A stretch of DNA of 64,000 nucleotides from Schistosoma haematobium (lineage: Eukaryota; Platyhelminthes; Trematoda; Strigeidida; Schistosomatidae): contig NC_067197.1 of NCBI RefSeq assembly GCF_000699445.3, positions 27,759,809-27,823,808 on the forward strand, read 5' to 3'. A program made the position numbers and the translations under genes. This document shows positions 22,421 through 35,931 of this stretch, piece after piece (position 1 is the stretch's first letter; the number at the start of each line of letters is the position of its first letter). The notes under the pieces are model-generated. The model ran no database searches and was not told the DNA's origin. It saw only the letters and a program-made list of their open reading frames with translations.

Positions 22421-24664
22421 AACTACTATTTCATCCTATTTGATAGCACTTAGCTGAAATTATTCTTATTTATGTGTAGTACTTTTGTTACCCTCTTTTT
22501 TCTTTTTAACCTGTCTAGCATATTTATTACTTACTTAAGGATTTTATTAAAGATAAATATAGAATATATTTTTTCTAAATGCAGGTACCCGGTATGATAT
22601 TAAAAAAATTAGTATACAAATATAACTGCCAATCTAATTTTTTTCTCTCGGATAATAATGCTGAGTAACTTTTTACAATTTAATAAAAGATATACCAAAA
22701 TAAACTTTAAAAAAAAAATGATAAGCGGGTCAGGATGATTGTCAAGCTTTTACTTAGCTTCTACTTCTTCTCCTTCATTTATTGAATAACTTCTTGATGG
22801 AATATCACTTGAAGTAGAATCGACATATGTATTAAGTTTTTTTCCTTTTAATTTCTTTTTTTAAAAGACACACGTGTAATTATCAGTATGAAATCTCTTT
22901 CTTATAAATGTGGGTCAGCATACGTCTTATATTCTATTGAGTTTGTCATATAGAAATTATCATAAAACCCAACCTTGATGAAAGATGTGTAAATAAAATT
23001 TGAGTCTTAGACCTAGACGACAATATATTTCATAAACAATTAATAAAATTGAATTGTTATTATCTCATTCTTTAATTATGATTGAGTTCTTAAATTCTTT
23101 GACTGATACTTAAAACTGTACTCGTTTAAACTTTGTAGAAACTACAGATTTTCTCAAAGCTGATGATAAGATTTTGTAACTAACGTGAAAACTTCCAGGA
23201 AACTGGTTCGTTATTCACACAATAAATATGAATATATAAAAATATTGATCAAGAATTGGTCCCTTAAAGTTTCAATCAATGATAAACGTTGGATTGGTAC
23301 ATGATTATTATTATAAGTAAAAGTGCTTGTTTCCCTGTTATTAATAATCGTGACTAAATTCAACCAGCCAGTTTTGGTAATATTGGCTCTAGAAACACTA
23401 AAATTGTTTTTCGTCATGTCCGTGATTAATTGTCAATAGTGGTGATATTAAAATCCAGGTTTTACACTCGTTCCCACTTAAAATCCTCCAACAACTGATA
23501 ATTACTGAAAACCAGGGGATAAATAACCCCCTTATTTCCTTTCGAGGACCTTTATCAGAGCACACATGGCACGAAATCAAACCCACGACTTTTGGGTCCG
23601 TCAGCTAGCATGACATCAGAAAGTAACTTAGTCAATGTCTAATAGCTTACATTCTGAAACTCAGTCAATTTGTTATGCAGAGCGATCCTTTTCCAAACTC
23701 ATGGATGGTGCACCTACTGTCTTAATACCGGCTTAATTGTTCTCATATGTCGGATTTTTTTTCCGGTTACTTTATTAACTCGTAGGGCATTCGACCAACT
23801 ATTTTAAAGCTATCATCATGAAATCAGTACTGACTTTGAGTTGTTTAAGGAAGATGTCGGCACAATTATGATTGATTTCTCATTCTTCTTTGTAGTTCAT
23901 GTTTTTTGTTGGTCTAACAGAGCCGTTATAAATGCTAATACTTTCAAAACACACATTCATGTCAACAGTACCTAGTACTAAGCTACATAGTTTCATAAAA
24001 TGATAGGTATTTTCACGTGATAATCGATTATGAATTTTACTGTTAAATTAAATTTAGAGAAAACTAGGGACAAACTTCAAGACTTATCTGCAAGTCAATA
24101 TTCTAATTTGCAAGTGAAGTTAGCATATCCTAAGAAAATGTTTTATTCATGAAAACTTCTGAAACCTTTTCATGTTACTAACTTACAAACTTTCCTAAAT
24201 CAAACTGACAGTTCTATCTAATAAGATAAATGTAAATAATCCCATCAGACTCCAAATATAAATTCGGAACAGTAACTACTGCTGATTGGATTGTTAGAAA
24301 TTTGGAAGTACTACTTATATTTGTTTAAATCATAAAAAGTTTAATGTTGAATTTATGACTAATTATCTCATAAATAAATCTGCTCTTCTTAAATTTTAGA
24401 AACAAATTAATGGGTAAAAAAATACAGTTCAGTATAGACAGGTATAGGTTGAATGAACATCAATACAACTATTTTGATGGATCAAAAATTATCATTCTCG
24501 TTTATTATTAGTCATCAATATGGGAATGCATTGAAAAGTATTAAGTATCAATTAAGTTACTGATTACAGTAGATCTAAGTAAAATTACATTGGTCAAAGA
24601 ATATAAATCAAATGAAAGTTTTTCATAGTTTGCTTGACCGACTCACCTTAGTTAAACAACCATT

Positions 24665-24870
24665 AAAAAGCAGGAAGCACGCGGCATCTGTTTCGTCCTA
24701 GCATGGGACTACTTAGTAGTATGCATTCATTATTTAAATCCAGGAGGAGTTCCATACTAGAATGAATCATATGTCCAGAGCTTTCTTGTTTCAATGGTTG
24801 CCTAACTTAAATTAGTCGGTGATGTAAACTATGAGAAATTTAACAATCCTCACAAAATCCGTTTAATATA
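24665..24870. repeat. Two worn hammerhead SINE pieces in inverted orientation
   Basis: A minus-strand piece (tttcgtcctagcatgggact) is followed after about 60 bases by a plus-strand piece (ggagttccatactagaatga) with its tail. Both are too eroded to fold. Confidence 0.55.
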
Positions 24871-25004
24871 GTAAAATCTTGCCGATGAAGTGGATCATAT
24901 TTTCTACCTTGTGCAAAGAGTTAGTAGATGGTGGGTGATGTAAGTAAAAATGATATGACATCATTGCATTCTTTTCCTGATTAAATAAGGCAGAAATTAA
25001 AACT

Positions 25005-25125
25005 TGTAAACATGGTGTAGAAGATTTCTAGCCCACATGGATCCTTTTAGTACTGTTGATTTCTATGACATATAATTTATTTGCAGACCTTTTATTGTTG
25101 TTCTGAACATTATCAGGCCCAACTT
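25005..25125. repeat. Worn relative of the 6270-6397 insertion
   Basis: Shared blocks are tggtgtagaagatttctagc near the start and gttctgaacattatcagg near the end, in the same order and spacing as in the 128-bp insertion. Confidence 0.45.
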
Positions 25126-25704
25126 CAAGTATAAATGAGCTCCTTAGTTATTCCGTAAGTCTTGAGTAGTTTATAATTTTTCGTTTTCTTACATTTTGTT
25201 GTCTTCCTCTGTTCGTTTATTCAAGCTGTCTAATTCAGCTGACCTTTGACCATATGACTTATTGACATAAAAATAACATTAAGGGAAATAAATATCCCTT
25301 TCTTATTTTGACTATAGTATAAAACGGTATAAGTTGCTACTCATCTATACCTATTTCTCGATAATGAATATTAGCTAGTTAAACGAAAAGCTACATTCAA
25401 AAACATTTTTTGATTACCATTGAACATTGAAGGACAAATGTTGTTAGCATGTTAACTATCAACTATTAAAACAAATATGAATTTAATAAGTAGAATTTAA
25501 TTAAAATTGTTAATTTACTGAATCTTCGTTGTTTTAAATTTGCTTTGTACAGATAATAGCAAGACCACGTGAATAACAGTTAATTTCATCAATTAATTAC
25601 AATATGGTAATATGATATTTTATTCACAACAAGCATCTTTCTGAATAAAGCCAGAATAAATATTGATGAAGAATAATATGAATTCAGTAATAAACTTATC
25701 ACTG

Positions 25705-25865
25705 CATTGGTTCGAATTCCGCGGGCGGGACCGTGGATGAGCACTGCTGAGGAGTCTCATACTAGGACGAAACGGCCATCCAGTACTTCCAGGTTTCCAA
25801 AAGTGGTCTAACAGTGATCGATTCATGGTCTCAATAAAAAATTCAACAATCTTCACAACCCTACA
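25705..25865 (+). repeat. Hammerhead SINE, 3' two thirds
   Basis: The copy starts at the B box (ggttcgaattcc) and continues through hammerhead and tail (agtggtctaac). The tRNA-like A-box region is absent. Confidence 0.8.
25734..25791 (+). ncRNA. Hammerhead ribozyme sequence, core intact
   Basis: CTGAGGA and GAAA are intact. Stem II is gtct/ggac with one wobble. Stem III has a C-A mismatch because the site reads ATC. Stem I keeps four of six pairs. Residual activity is possible but weak. Confidence 0.55.
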
Positions 25866-25869
25866 CTGA

Positions 25870-28105
25870 TATTTTATTAGTTTTTATTTAGTTATATGGG
25901 CTTATTTTATTCATACCAAAACCATCCCTTCACTCATATGTTTTCATTCATTTAATTCTCATGACTTAAGTAGACTCTTCAAATCCTGCCCAAATATTAC
26001 GCAACACATCTTATTAATTTTTAATCACAGTAATATTGTGTAAACCTTTCATAACCTCTAAAATCATCACACAATCTATCTTACCTGCCTCTAGATCTCA
26101 TTTGATTAATACATCACCCCGCCCTTATGTTTTTGAATCCTAACTCCAAATAACTTCTAACCTATTCTTGCACATATACAGTTAATATTGATAATCTTCG
26201 TCATTTTAATTCTTTTTGTTCATTTATGTTAATTGTTTCACATTATATCTTACGTCAATGTTAACTTTCAATACAAATATGGTTATAAGCAACTGATAAG
26301 AAACTACGAAATATAATGGATTCATATTATTCTGCATCAATGTTTGTTCTGGCTTTATTCAAATTCATAAAGGGAGCCAATTGCATAAAACATTTTTTTG
26401 ACGATCCTGATACTTTTCGACAATAAGCAAGTTTAATTCAAGTAACAAATGTTTGTTAAACAGTGGTGGTTTATGAATCTCCATTCTCTTCTTAGGAAAT
26501 AAACAATTTCCAAACATAATTAAAATTTGACTAAATAACTTATTTTAATCACTGTTTGGTAGCCGACTTTTAAATAGGTCAAAGCTAATGACATCGAGAG
26601 TCAATGAAAAAAGTATTTTTGACAGCTGGAGAAATGAAAGACAGTTAGCTTGGAAAATTTACTCTAAGAATGAGTTAAATGGCATATGTGATAAGCTATA
26701 GAGTCTGTCGCCTGAAAACTGGCGATTTTTTTCAGCATCAATCATTTCTCGTGTACCAATATTGGAATCTTACGATTTTGGCTATCTTGAGTAATCTGGT
26801 TGCTTAATGAGGAACGATAAAATTATTGTGAGAGGAATAAATAGAAGTCACTTTTTGAGAGTCAAGCTATACTTTCTGCTGCGTAATTAATAAATATATG
26901 CCACAAAGCAGAAGTTTAATCGTTAAAGCGTTCAGCTTTCCACTAGTTAGTTTTGGGCCTATATACTGATCCACTCGCTAAATTTTGTATAGCTGAGTAA
27001 TGTCACTATACCCTATATACACTAAAAGCGTACTTAAATGCTGAGTACATGAGACAACAATAAATAAACCACTTTATCTCATGCGAATTCGGGTATTAAG
27101 TGCAATGTACTACTACTACTACTACTACTAATAATAATAATAATAATAAGTCAAGACGCAACAACAACAAGTAGAAAATTGAGTAGGGGATTTTGTTAAT
27201 GTGAATAGATTTTGATGGATTTGTAGTATAGGTAAAACATAGGTAGCTTTAATCTAAACAAACCAAGAAATTAGAGTCAATCATAAAACAAAAGAATAAA
27301 AGTGTCAAAAGATATCTCTTTCCTATTTAATACTTTTCCCAACATGTATATGTATATATGTTTGGGTTTTTTTCTTGAAGAGAATATGATCTATGATAGA
27401 TCTGATTTTTCTTCATTTGTCCCTCTCTTCATATTGTATTTGTCTTGTATCGTTTCCTATTTATCTTTCTTTTTCCCTACCCACGCTTTCTTTATCCCTT
27501 CTCTCATGTCTTTTTATGTGTTTGCTTCGTAACTAAACTTTAGCTCATTATTATTATTATTCGGGATTAAGATTTGAATGTGCAGAAAGGAAATTAGAGA
27601 TGATCGTCTCTTGTTACTCTAATCATGGAAGGATTAGGAGGATAGATAATAATATATTATACTGATACTAATTCAAGTTTTTTTATGAATGTGAAATGAC
27701 CTACTTAATTGATATGATGATCTTAATCAAGGGATTTCTTCAAAAGTTATTACTGGTATAATGAATGTGTAGTGATTTTGCTTATCTGAGAATCATGCGT
27801 CTCATTTAGCTGTAGGAATATCGGAAGATAATAAGTAAATTGCAATTGGTAAAAACTAATTGTATTCTGTTTGCTGCACGATTTGCATTTCGTGAGATTG
27901 ATCCTATGCATGACCTGGCGTATACGTTTCTAGAAATGTCAAATCAGAATAAACCAGCTATTCAATGCTTCATATTTTCAAACGTCCACTTAGTTGACGT
28001 CAATAAATTACTTTAAAAAATCACGTTAAAAATGTAATCCCATGTCATTCAGTTTAATGATTTACGTTTATTGGTTATACGACAAAGTAAACTATTCACT
28101 TAAAT
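25870..28105. other. Non-coding AT-rich stretch
   Basis: The only feature seen is a (CTA)n(ATA)n microsatellite at 27109-27149. A 76-codon plus-strand frame at 27302-27532 is Phe/Tyr-rich and looks like chance. Confidence 0.4.
27109..27149. repeat. (CTA)n(ATA)n compound microsatellite
   Basis: A run of CTA units passes into ATA units. Confidence 0.85.
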
Positions 28106-28109
28106 CATT

Positions 28110-28320
28110 TAAATGGTTGGTCTAGTTAGTTAAGCGCCTGGCGCGAGACTGGTAGGTATTGAGCCCGAATCTCTCAGGGTGTGGGATTGTGGATGCGCAC
28201 TGCTGAAGAGTCTCATACTAGGATGAAACGGCCGTCCAGTGCTTCCAGGTTTTCCATGGTGGTCTAGCTTCAATTGACTCATAATTTCAATCAGTGAAAT
28301 TCGAATGATTTCACAATCAA
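28110..28320 (+). repeat. Hammerhead SINE with the best-preserved ribozyme
   Basis: The tRNA-like head is recognisable (ggtctagttagttaagcg, gcgcgagac) but its B box is worn (gagcccgaatc). The hammerhead and tail are well kept. Confidence 0.85.
28190..28247 (+). ncRNA. Hammerhead ribozyme, all core bases present
   Basis: Helix I is tgga/tcca, then a tgc/t internal loop, then gcactg/cagtgc. The core is CTGAAGA. Stem II is gtct/ggat with loop catacta, two Watson-Crick and two wobble pairs. GAAA is present, stem III is a very short cgg/ccg, and the site is GTC, with cleavage expected after 28236. A stem III this short usually folds poorly as a monomer in known type I hammerheads and may need a dimer. 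Weak stem II is the main doubt. Confidence 0.7.
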
Positions 28321-29754
28321 AATCTAAAATCTAAAAATTCTTATCTAACTAAGCAATAGCATCAACTGTTGATTTCTGTGAATCATCAAAATTTAAGTTT
28401 AGTTATATGTGACTAGTTACAAAAATTCAAAAAAGGAAATATTCTGCACTTAAATTTGGTAAATATTTAAACACGCTGTATACTACTGATACCGAAATAA
28501 AACCACTCAATCATACTGTCAGAAAAAGCCTTGACTCAGCTACCCTAAACGCTGTGATTTTGGAATACCGAATTAAATGAATATAAATTTCTGAATGATT
28601 ATAAATACATTCAGCTGTTGATTATCTACAAATATGAGATCAGGACTAATTACCTTTTGAAAACTAGTTTGTTGAATAGCAGTAAATAAAATTCATAAGA
28701 ATCATTAGTACTGTTTAGATAAATAGCATCTCAATGATAAATTGAAAGCCAAAGAAAATTTCAGCATTCTCATTAAGTCAAACAAACCCTATTGATATGT
28801 ATCATTCCTAAGGTTGAACACAATTAAGTAATGAATGAGTTATGTAATATTAATTAAACAACAATAAATCTATAATGTTGCAATCTGTTGAAAAGTGAAC
28901 TTTTGACATTTCATAACTTAGTGTAATTTGTTTCTTAAAAGAATCAATAAATCAGGATACAGCTATTTATTTCCTAAAGAAACTATTCTTATTAAGTCAT
29001 AAGAAAAAACATTCAGAAATTCGAGTTTTTTTGTCAACAAAACCTCTTAACTTTAAAAAAAAATTTCACCATTAAACCAGGTCATTCATTCTAGCGAAGA
29101 TATTTTAAATGTTTTCCATTGGTTTTATATTCATAATACTAATAATAAACTAAACATTATGGTTACTACTTGCATATATATATAGTGATGAAATCGTAAA
29201 ATCAAACTATTTACTCTACATTTCAGAAATATTATAGAGGTCAGTTTTATTTTTATTTGACCTTGGATTTTAGATTGGCAACATATTTGATTACAACTCG
29301 ATGAAATTTCTACAATCTTAAAGGAAAATGATGTTTCCTATGAAATTCAAATCGGAGTTACATAATCACAAACAATATAATTTTTAAATTTTTATTTTAT
29401 ATCCATCTTAGAATGTAATATATATCCCATCTAGTAATTTTTAATCAGATATACATGTGTTAACATTCCCATACAAATCAGAAAGCATAATTCATCGTTC
29501 CATCTAAAGTAAGGTATTTCTTACTTTGATATTGAATTGCGATAAATATGTTTTTCAATAGATAGAAATTCTTTGTGAGGTTTTTTTCGCTCGTTGTTAA
29601 TTTATACTGCTATTATAAGAAAACGGTTGGCATGAATGTGATATGCTCACAACAACGTATATGTTGATAAACACAGATCGATTCAGCCAGTTAGTATCGA
29701 ATTTTAAATAAGAATAAAAATGTTTATGACTAGATAGGTTAAATAATTACATTC

Positions 29755-30045
29755 AGAGAAGGGTTTTGTGGATATTATAGTAATCTAATAGTTGAGATCA
29801 TGAATCAGCTTAAGCTAGACCACCATGGAAAACCTGGAAGCACTAGACGGCCGTTTCGTTCTAGTATGAGACTACTCATCAGTGCGCATCCACGATCCTG
29901 CCTCCCGCGACATTCGAACCCAGGACCTTTCGGTCTCGCGCGCGAACACTTAACCCCTAGACCACTGAGCCGGCATCCAACGGTGTTAATGTCTAACTTC
30001 AAACAATCCCCGAAGTTGTGCTACCATCAACCATTGTCATCAGTA
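29755..30045 (-). repeat. Hammerhead SINE, head + broken ribozyme + tail
   Basis: On the minus strand the head is excellent (ggctcagtggtctaggggtt, gcgcgcgagaccg, B box gggttcgaatg). The core reads ATGAGTA instead of CTGAGGA, changing C3 and G8, so the ribozyme is inactive. Confidence 0.85.
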
Positions 30046-30059
30046 AGTTAATATCCTTA

Positions 30060-32000
30060 GAAATATATGATACATTTCGGTGTTATGTTGAAAACTGTCT
30101 AAGCCAATTAATAAAGTAAATCTATTTAACTATGTTATAGAATGCAGTGAGTCTGTAAATACTTTATTTCATTTAGATTAGAAAACTCAATATTTTCATT
30201 CAAAATATTTATTTATTTATTTAATAAATAATTGACTCCCTCATAAATTTATAACATCTATTCCCGCTAAACACTTACCTATACATCTTTTTATCGGTTT
30301 TAAATTCACTTATAAGACGAAAATCACAGAAATAAAGTCATCAAGTAATATGAAAACGTATTTCTATTACATAACGAAATCATTCACAAACAAAGCTAAC
30401 TAAAAAGAGAAGAGATAAAAATTAGAAAGTATATAAAACACATTTGTATACTCGGCTTTGAGTCACATTGTTTAGGTTAAAGGTAATGATACCAGTCAGC
30501 TGATCGAACGAAAAGAAGTGGAGTAGGGTTTGAACCTGAATCTATCAGTTTAAAGCAGAGTGACTTAATAACTAACACATTGCACCACTATATGCATGGG
30601 TTTTTATAACTTTTTGAATGTTTATAGTGACCTTAAAAAAGATCCTGAAAAGTCTCGTTTTCAGTAATCTACCTAGAGAAAAATTATACAAGTTATTGAT
30701 CTCTATCAATTTAAATAAAGTATGGAATGTTTATTTTACACTTGACGATACACTACAATAAATGGTTTAGATTATTTGAACCGAATAGGGTGTTGTTATT
30801 TTCAATTGAAAGATCCAGTACATGAGGAAAACATGTTTCTACATATGTCATCTATTGATATGATGAGGAACTGATGAAATGGACCATTTAATCTTTTAGG
30901 TAAGCAGTTTTGGATCTTTGATATACAATCGAAATAATGATGAACGAATATTGATACTAAGTACGGTTAACAGATAGACTGAAATGAACCAAGTTTACCT
31001 ATACTCTAAAAAGTATAAAAACGTTGAAACATTGGAGTGAATGCTGAAAGGATTGTTCATGGACAATAAACATGTAGAAGTATAAAAACGTCTCAATTTC
31101 ATGAGCTTACAACGCTACTTAGAATTATTGTAGCCAGATTTTTATTGTTGAAAATTTTGATTAATATTACATTGCATGTTTAACTAAATGTTCTTAATAT
31201 CATGTGAATGATATTCATAATGTTTACTTTTCCATTACATGGTATGAACTAACACTCAGTGCTTTCATAGATTAGTACTGTAACTAGTCGAACTAACCTT
31301 GACAATTTTTCGATCAACTATTTTCTGTATTACTCCTGTGTGAAAAGTGGTTTGGCCTGCCAAAATTATATTTCTACATTATGTCACTTAATCAGACATT
31401 CAGACATTTAGCTAATCCCATAAACAGTATAGATCTATAAATACTAAACATGACTTATGCATGCATACTCAGAATTATATATAATGGAGGTAATGGTATC
31501 AATTAAAATGCCATGAGTATTACATGAAGTTCATATTCAGCCACTAACTGCCTGACGGGAGTAATTCCAGTGAATAAGCTTTCAAATGATGAAATCAAAC
31601 CAAAATAATAGTAGCGAACTAAATATCTAAGAGCTAGTTTCATACACTCTATCCAATTAAGCATTAAGATTTATTGAAGAAAACTTAAGAATTGAATGCT
31701 TCCTTCAATTTATAACCAGTGACAGTTTATTTCAAGACCATATATGAAAGTTGACTAGCAATGACAATGATGCTGTAAATCATTGTATTAGTAAAGCCGT
31801 CTTATCAGTCTTACTACTACTAAGTAGTATATATTTCATGTATTCATAATATTATCCTTTGAATGTTCTTTTCCTATTATTGTAATGAACTGTATAATGT
31901 ATTCAAAGACTTTCCTAAACAATTATCACCAGTGAATAATCTAGATTTAAATGGTTAGCTAACACTGAATAGACAGATTCAAAAAGAGGTTACATTATGT
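30060..32000. other. Non-coding AT-rich stretch
   Basis: A minus-oriented tRNA-like remnant lies near 30510-30580 (inverted B box ggtttgaacctg). Nothing else was recognised. Confidence 0.35.
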
Positions 32001-32039
32001 TAACAGATTAGTGGATCTGATCTAGATCTATAGGAAAAT

Positions 32040-32215
32040 TTTCTCTGAGAAAACACCACCGCCACGAGAAGGCAGTGAGTAGAACCTCCCTAGCAGAGGC
32101 AATATACACGTGGCCATGTGAGTGCATTTCGAGAGGGAGAGCGGAACTCTCCCCACTCTCGGCCGTACCAGGGCATTTGGGGGCACAAATATCTCTAGTT
32201 AATAAGCAAATAAAT
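32040..32215. repeat. Dispersed repeat shared with 50190-50290
   Basis: Shared blocks are gagaaggcagtgagtagaac (gcaagaaggcggtgagtagg in the other copy), acgtggccatgtg and agggcatttggg. It is GC-richer than the surroundings. The class is unknown. Confidence 0.6.
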
Positions 32216-33020
32216 TCCAACGGTATTTTACATCTATCTGAATAAAGCCTATATTAATGTGAAATACATACATGTATAATATCTATTATAAACTTATTAT
32301 TATTACATCATAAAGACAAGATAGTTTTGTTTATATTTTGTACTTAAATTTTATTAGCAAACATTGTTGAGAACGTCTATTGATCGAACTTCTTTTTTTT
32401 GGAAAACACCTATGAAATAATAAAAAAATAGTCATATGATTCTTGATTAAGATTTTGTAGAAAATTGATTTAGAATTTTTCTAAAGTATAAACAAAAAAA
32501 TATTCTTGAATGAAGGGAATTCATTTCATTTCGTGTACATTAAGCCGCCTAATTTATATGAACTAATTTTATTTTTATCAATAAAATACTTTACAAATGT
32601 AATTCTGTGTGTAATATATACAAGGTTGTAATCAAGTTTACAAGTGGATGATCATTAAAATACCTTTCAACAATCATATAGTTATGATCTAGAGAAGAAT
32701 GAACTAATAGAAACTTTTTTTTCTTGTACAATTAATGTTGAATATGTTCCTATTCATTAGTAAGAGGTATCAGTGTTATAGTCCAAGTGACCCGACATTG
32801 TGTGAACTATTTTGATGTGTTAGGTGGTTGGTAGGAAACTCTATACCAAGGTTTCGTGGTAGTTGACACTCGTCAATAGGGCAAATGTTATTCCTTATAT
32901 GAACTCGGGTTACCCAACTTCACGATCGGTAACGTTACCACTGAGTACAAGGAGCATCATTCCCCCCCCCAAGATTGCAGGTATACCTGCAGCCCATTAG
33001 AACCTTGTACTAATAATTAT

Positions 33021-33315
33021 CATGTGCTCACTAGTGACTGGCCTCAGGATATAACTCCTGGAGTTCTAGTGAGAAGCCGTGACCAGTGGAATTCAACCGT
33101 GTCATATGTGGCAGTTACCCAACGAAGACAATGGAAGATGGTTGCGCGATATTGTATATTGGTTGACATTAGACATAAACACCGTTGGATCAGGGCCAAA
33201 TGATCTCGAGGTTAAGCATTCGTACGAGACCGAAGGTCTTGGGTCCGAGTCCCTCATGCGGGGTCGTAGACGTTCGCTGCTGAGGGGTCCAGTGCTTCCT
33301 AGTTTCGATCAGTCG
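33021..33315 (+). repeat. Hammerhead SINE with the ribozyme deleted
   Basis: Linker (gctcactagtgactggc) and head are followed by gctgctgagg joined directly to ggtccagtgcttcc. This removes stem II, GAAA and stem III in one deletion. Confidence 0.8.
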
Positions 33316-34894
33316 ACAGTAATTTTATTGTCAATTAAGAGTAAATATGTATAAGCTAAATAATTTGGTATATATAATGAATGTGAAGAATGATTTTCTT
33401 CTTAAAAAAATGTTTGCATTTTAAGAATAAAAAATGCACCCAAAAATTCATTTGAATCTCGTCTTAATTTATCGATCTCATGATATTTTGGCATTATATA
33501 CTCTCAACAACAAAGAAAACTGATGTGTTTTTCCACATAAAAACAAATTGATCGATTATGTCCTGTCAGTTTACTATCATATTTTGATTATTACCACTAA
33601 TTAATAAATGAAATGACGCCAATTCATATATATATGTAGTATGATATTAGTGACAGCTTACTGAATGACAATACATTGTTTTTTATTCGAAGTAAAATAA
33701 ACTACTGAATAATTACACTGAACTTCCTCTTTATATTTTTGGCATCCACTAACTTACGCATCATCGTCTGTAAACCTTGGCTATATAATAAATCAATATG
33801 ATTAGTGAACATTAGGGGTCGTCTAAATGTAACGATTCACTTTGTTTGTTTGGTATTCCAGACTGATTCAAGATGCAGCTAAATATGTAATAAAAATCTG
33901 ACCTTAGCAAACATATGGATTTATGTTTTAAGCTCCAACCTATAGTTATTGTCTACCGGTTACTTATACTGCATGGCTGTTCGAATCTCAGAAATCTGAT
34001 TGAAGATAAATCCCTTGAACAAATGAGAAATATTTAGTTACAAGAAATAAGAGGGACTTAAATTTGTCATTGAGAATAGCTGGTAAATATCTCATTGAGT
34101 GTATGTAAACAATTTGTTATATTGATTTGATGACTATTCAAATTATTATATTTGGACATTGTTGTTTCCAATAATTTTTTTCTTATCTAGATACCATTCT
34201 TTAATTCAGCACTATTACTTGATAACCATTATGAATTTACTTTTACAGCTCGTGATAGCCATAATGACTAAAAATAATTTCGTTTAATAGTTTAAATCAG
34301 ACTATGGGTAGTAACATGAACTTAGTTACTCAGTGATTGCAGAATATTTGAGTATTGGTGTAAAAACAGGAATGACTAGCCAATTAGATTAACCCTTAAA
34401 TTTTATCTCTTGATTCTCATGTTGAAGCTGATGGGGATCAAACGCGTGACGTCTCCTGTATACTAGATCTCATAACACTATACAACTTACCTTTTATGCC
34501 ACAGATAATACGTAATTAAGGATATATTTTATTTTCTCAACATTTTTTAGTGTATGCATAATGCTTCAATCAGTATATGATCATTAGCGTAGAAATGAAT
34601 TAACACAAATCCAGTCAGTAGTCAGCTTTCTAAATGTTTGCGGAAAACAAAAAACAAGGTAGACTTATGCACCAACACGTTTGAGAGGAAACTTTACTTC
34701 TCTTGAGGTAACAGGCTTGTCGTAAATGGGTAAATCAATTGAGATAGGGAACTTCAGAGGTTATTCACCGATTAATTAGAAGCCTTCTGTGTCACCATCT
34801 TTCAAAATCTTCATTTATTGCGATTGACTATCCTGTTCTAGATTTATCGTAATTAATTAATTTTGTTCGTCAATCACGTATACTTGAATATTTC

Positions 34895-35360
34895 ATAAAA
34901 TATCTACAACCTATTGGGAATCTGATTACTAAGAAACTCAAGAAGTGCTGTGATATGCACTACTTATACGGACAGATATAAGTAGTATGTAGAGGAATTG
35001 GAATGCTCACCAGTAGATAGAAATGAAGAGGAAAGAAAACAGAAAGCAATCGGAAGAACAACAGGATTAGAAGAACGATGGAGCATGTAAAGGGAAACTC
35101 AAGGAAAATGTGCAAATAATGTATTTAGGGTATGATTCCCATATTTCATAAAGGTATCATGTGTTGTTGATTAAACAGTAAATTGGTTTACCGTAGCTGA
35201 GTTTTCCTTCATTATAGTGCTACCACGATGATTCGAAAATCATCCTCTTATCCTTTTCTGTTTTTCAGTGATGAAATCAGCTGAATTTGACAACATACGC
35301 AGATGTTGTGGAAACAATACTGATCGCAAACATTCATGGATGAGTGAGAATGTTAGTTGA
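34895..35360 (+). repeat. Dispersed repeat, interrupted copy
   Basis: This is the counterpart of 21230-21450 in opposite orientation, split by the insertion at 34950-35215. Confidence 0.65.
34950..35215. mobile_element. 266-bp insertion with 6-base target-site duplication
   Basis: agtgct occurs on both sides (34944-34949 and 35216-35221) and once in the uninterrupted paralogue at 21.4 kb. The insert has no open frame of note and an A/G-rich middle. The family is unknown. Confidence 0.6.
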
Positions 35361-35396
35361 TCATTGTTTGAATATTCGTAATTCATATAAGCAATC

Positions 35397-35931
35397 ATGC
35401 CAGCTTTCAATCATTAGGTTACAGATTCAAATAGTGCCTGCTACATCTAATCCGGGTTGGGTATTCGGATGCTAAAACCGACCTTTATGTTTTAAAGCTG
35501 AGTGCAAAAGCTTATGGATTGACACATGAATTAATTTTTTGTTAATTGTCCATTAAAGAAATATTAAGAACAACAGTGCACCAATTCACAAGTTCTAGTG
35601 TTGAATCTGTATGTGGTAGCGATCATGCACATGCCCAATAATAAGAACCTACAAACTAAACTGATACAATTATTCTTTAGAATTTAAGTGTTTCAGAAGA
35701 AGCAAGTTGGAGGATCCAAATCAATATAAAATTAAATAGATCCTAAATAAAAGCGCCCCATTTAGAATTATTACTATAACAGGAAAGCACAATTCATTTA
35801 TCAATCGGTAAGTTTACGCACTCTGCTTTAAAACATAAAGGTCGGTTTAAGCATTCGAATATCCAACCCGGATTAAATGTAGCAGACACTATTCGAGTCT
35901 GTGACCTAATGATTGAAATCTGGCATGAATG
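35397..35931. repeat. Long inverted repeat, arms of about 115 bases
   Basis: The left arm (35399-35515, atgccagctttcaatcatta to aaagctgagtgc) and right arm (35817-35930) are reverse complements at roughly 85-90 percent by eye. The spacer is about 300 bases. Each arm holds a tRNA-like gattcaaatag/gactcgaatag. It is either two SINEs inserted in opposite orientation or the ends of a fold-back element. Confidence 0.7.

Larger units (their letters stand above)
21000..24660. other. Repeat-bearing non-coding stretch
   Basis: It holds a dispersed repeat (21230-21450), an SM-alpha copy (22255-22420), and a tRNA-like remnant near 23571-23660 (aatcaaacccacgac as an inverted B box). No gene was recognised. 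The rest is AT-rich with short chance frames. Confidence 0.4.
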
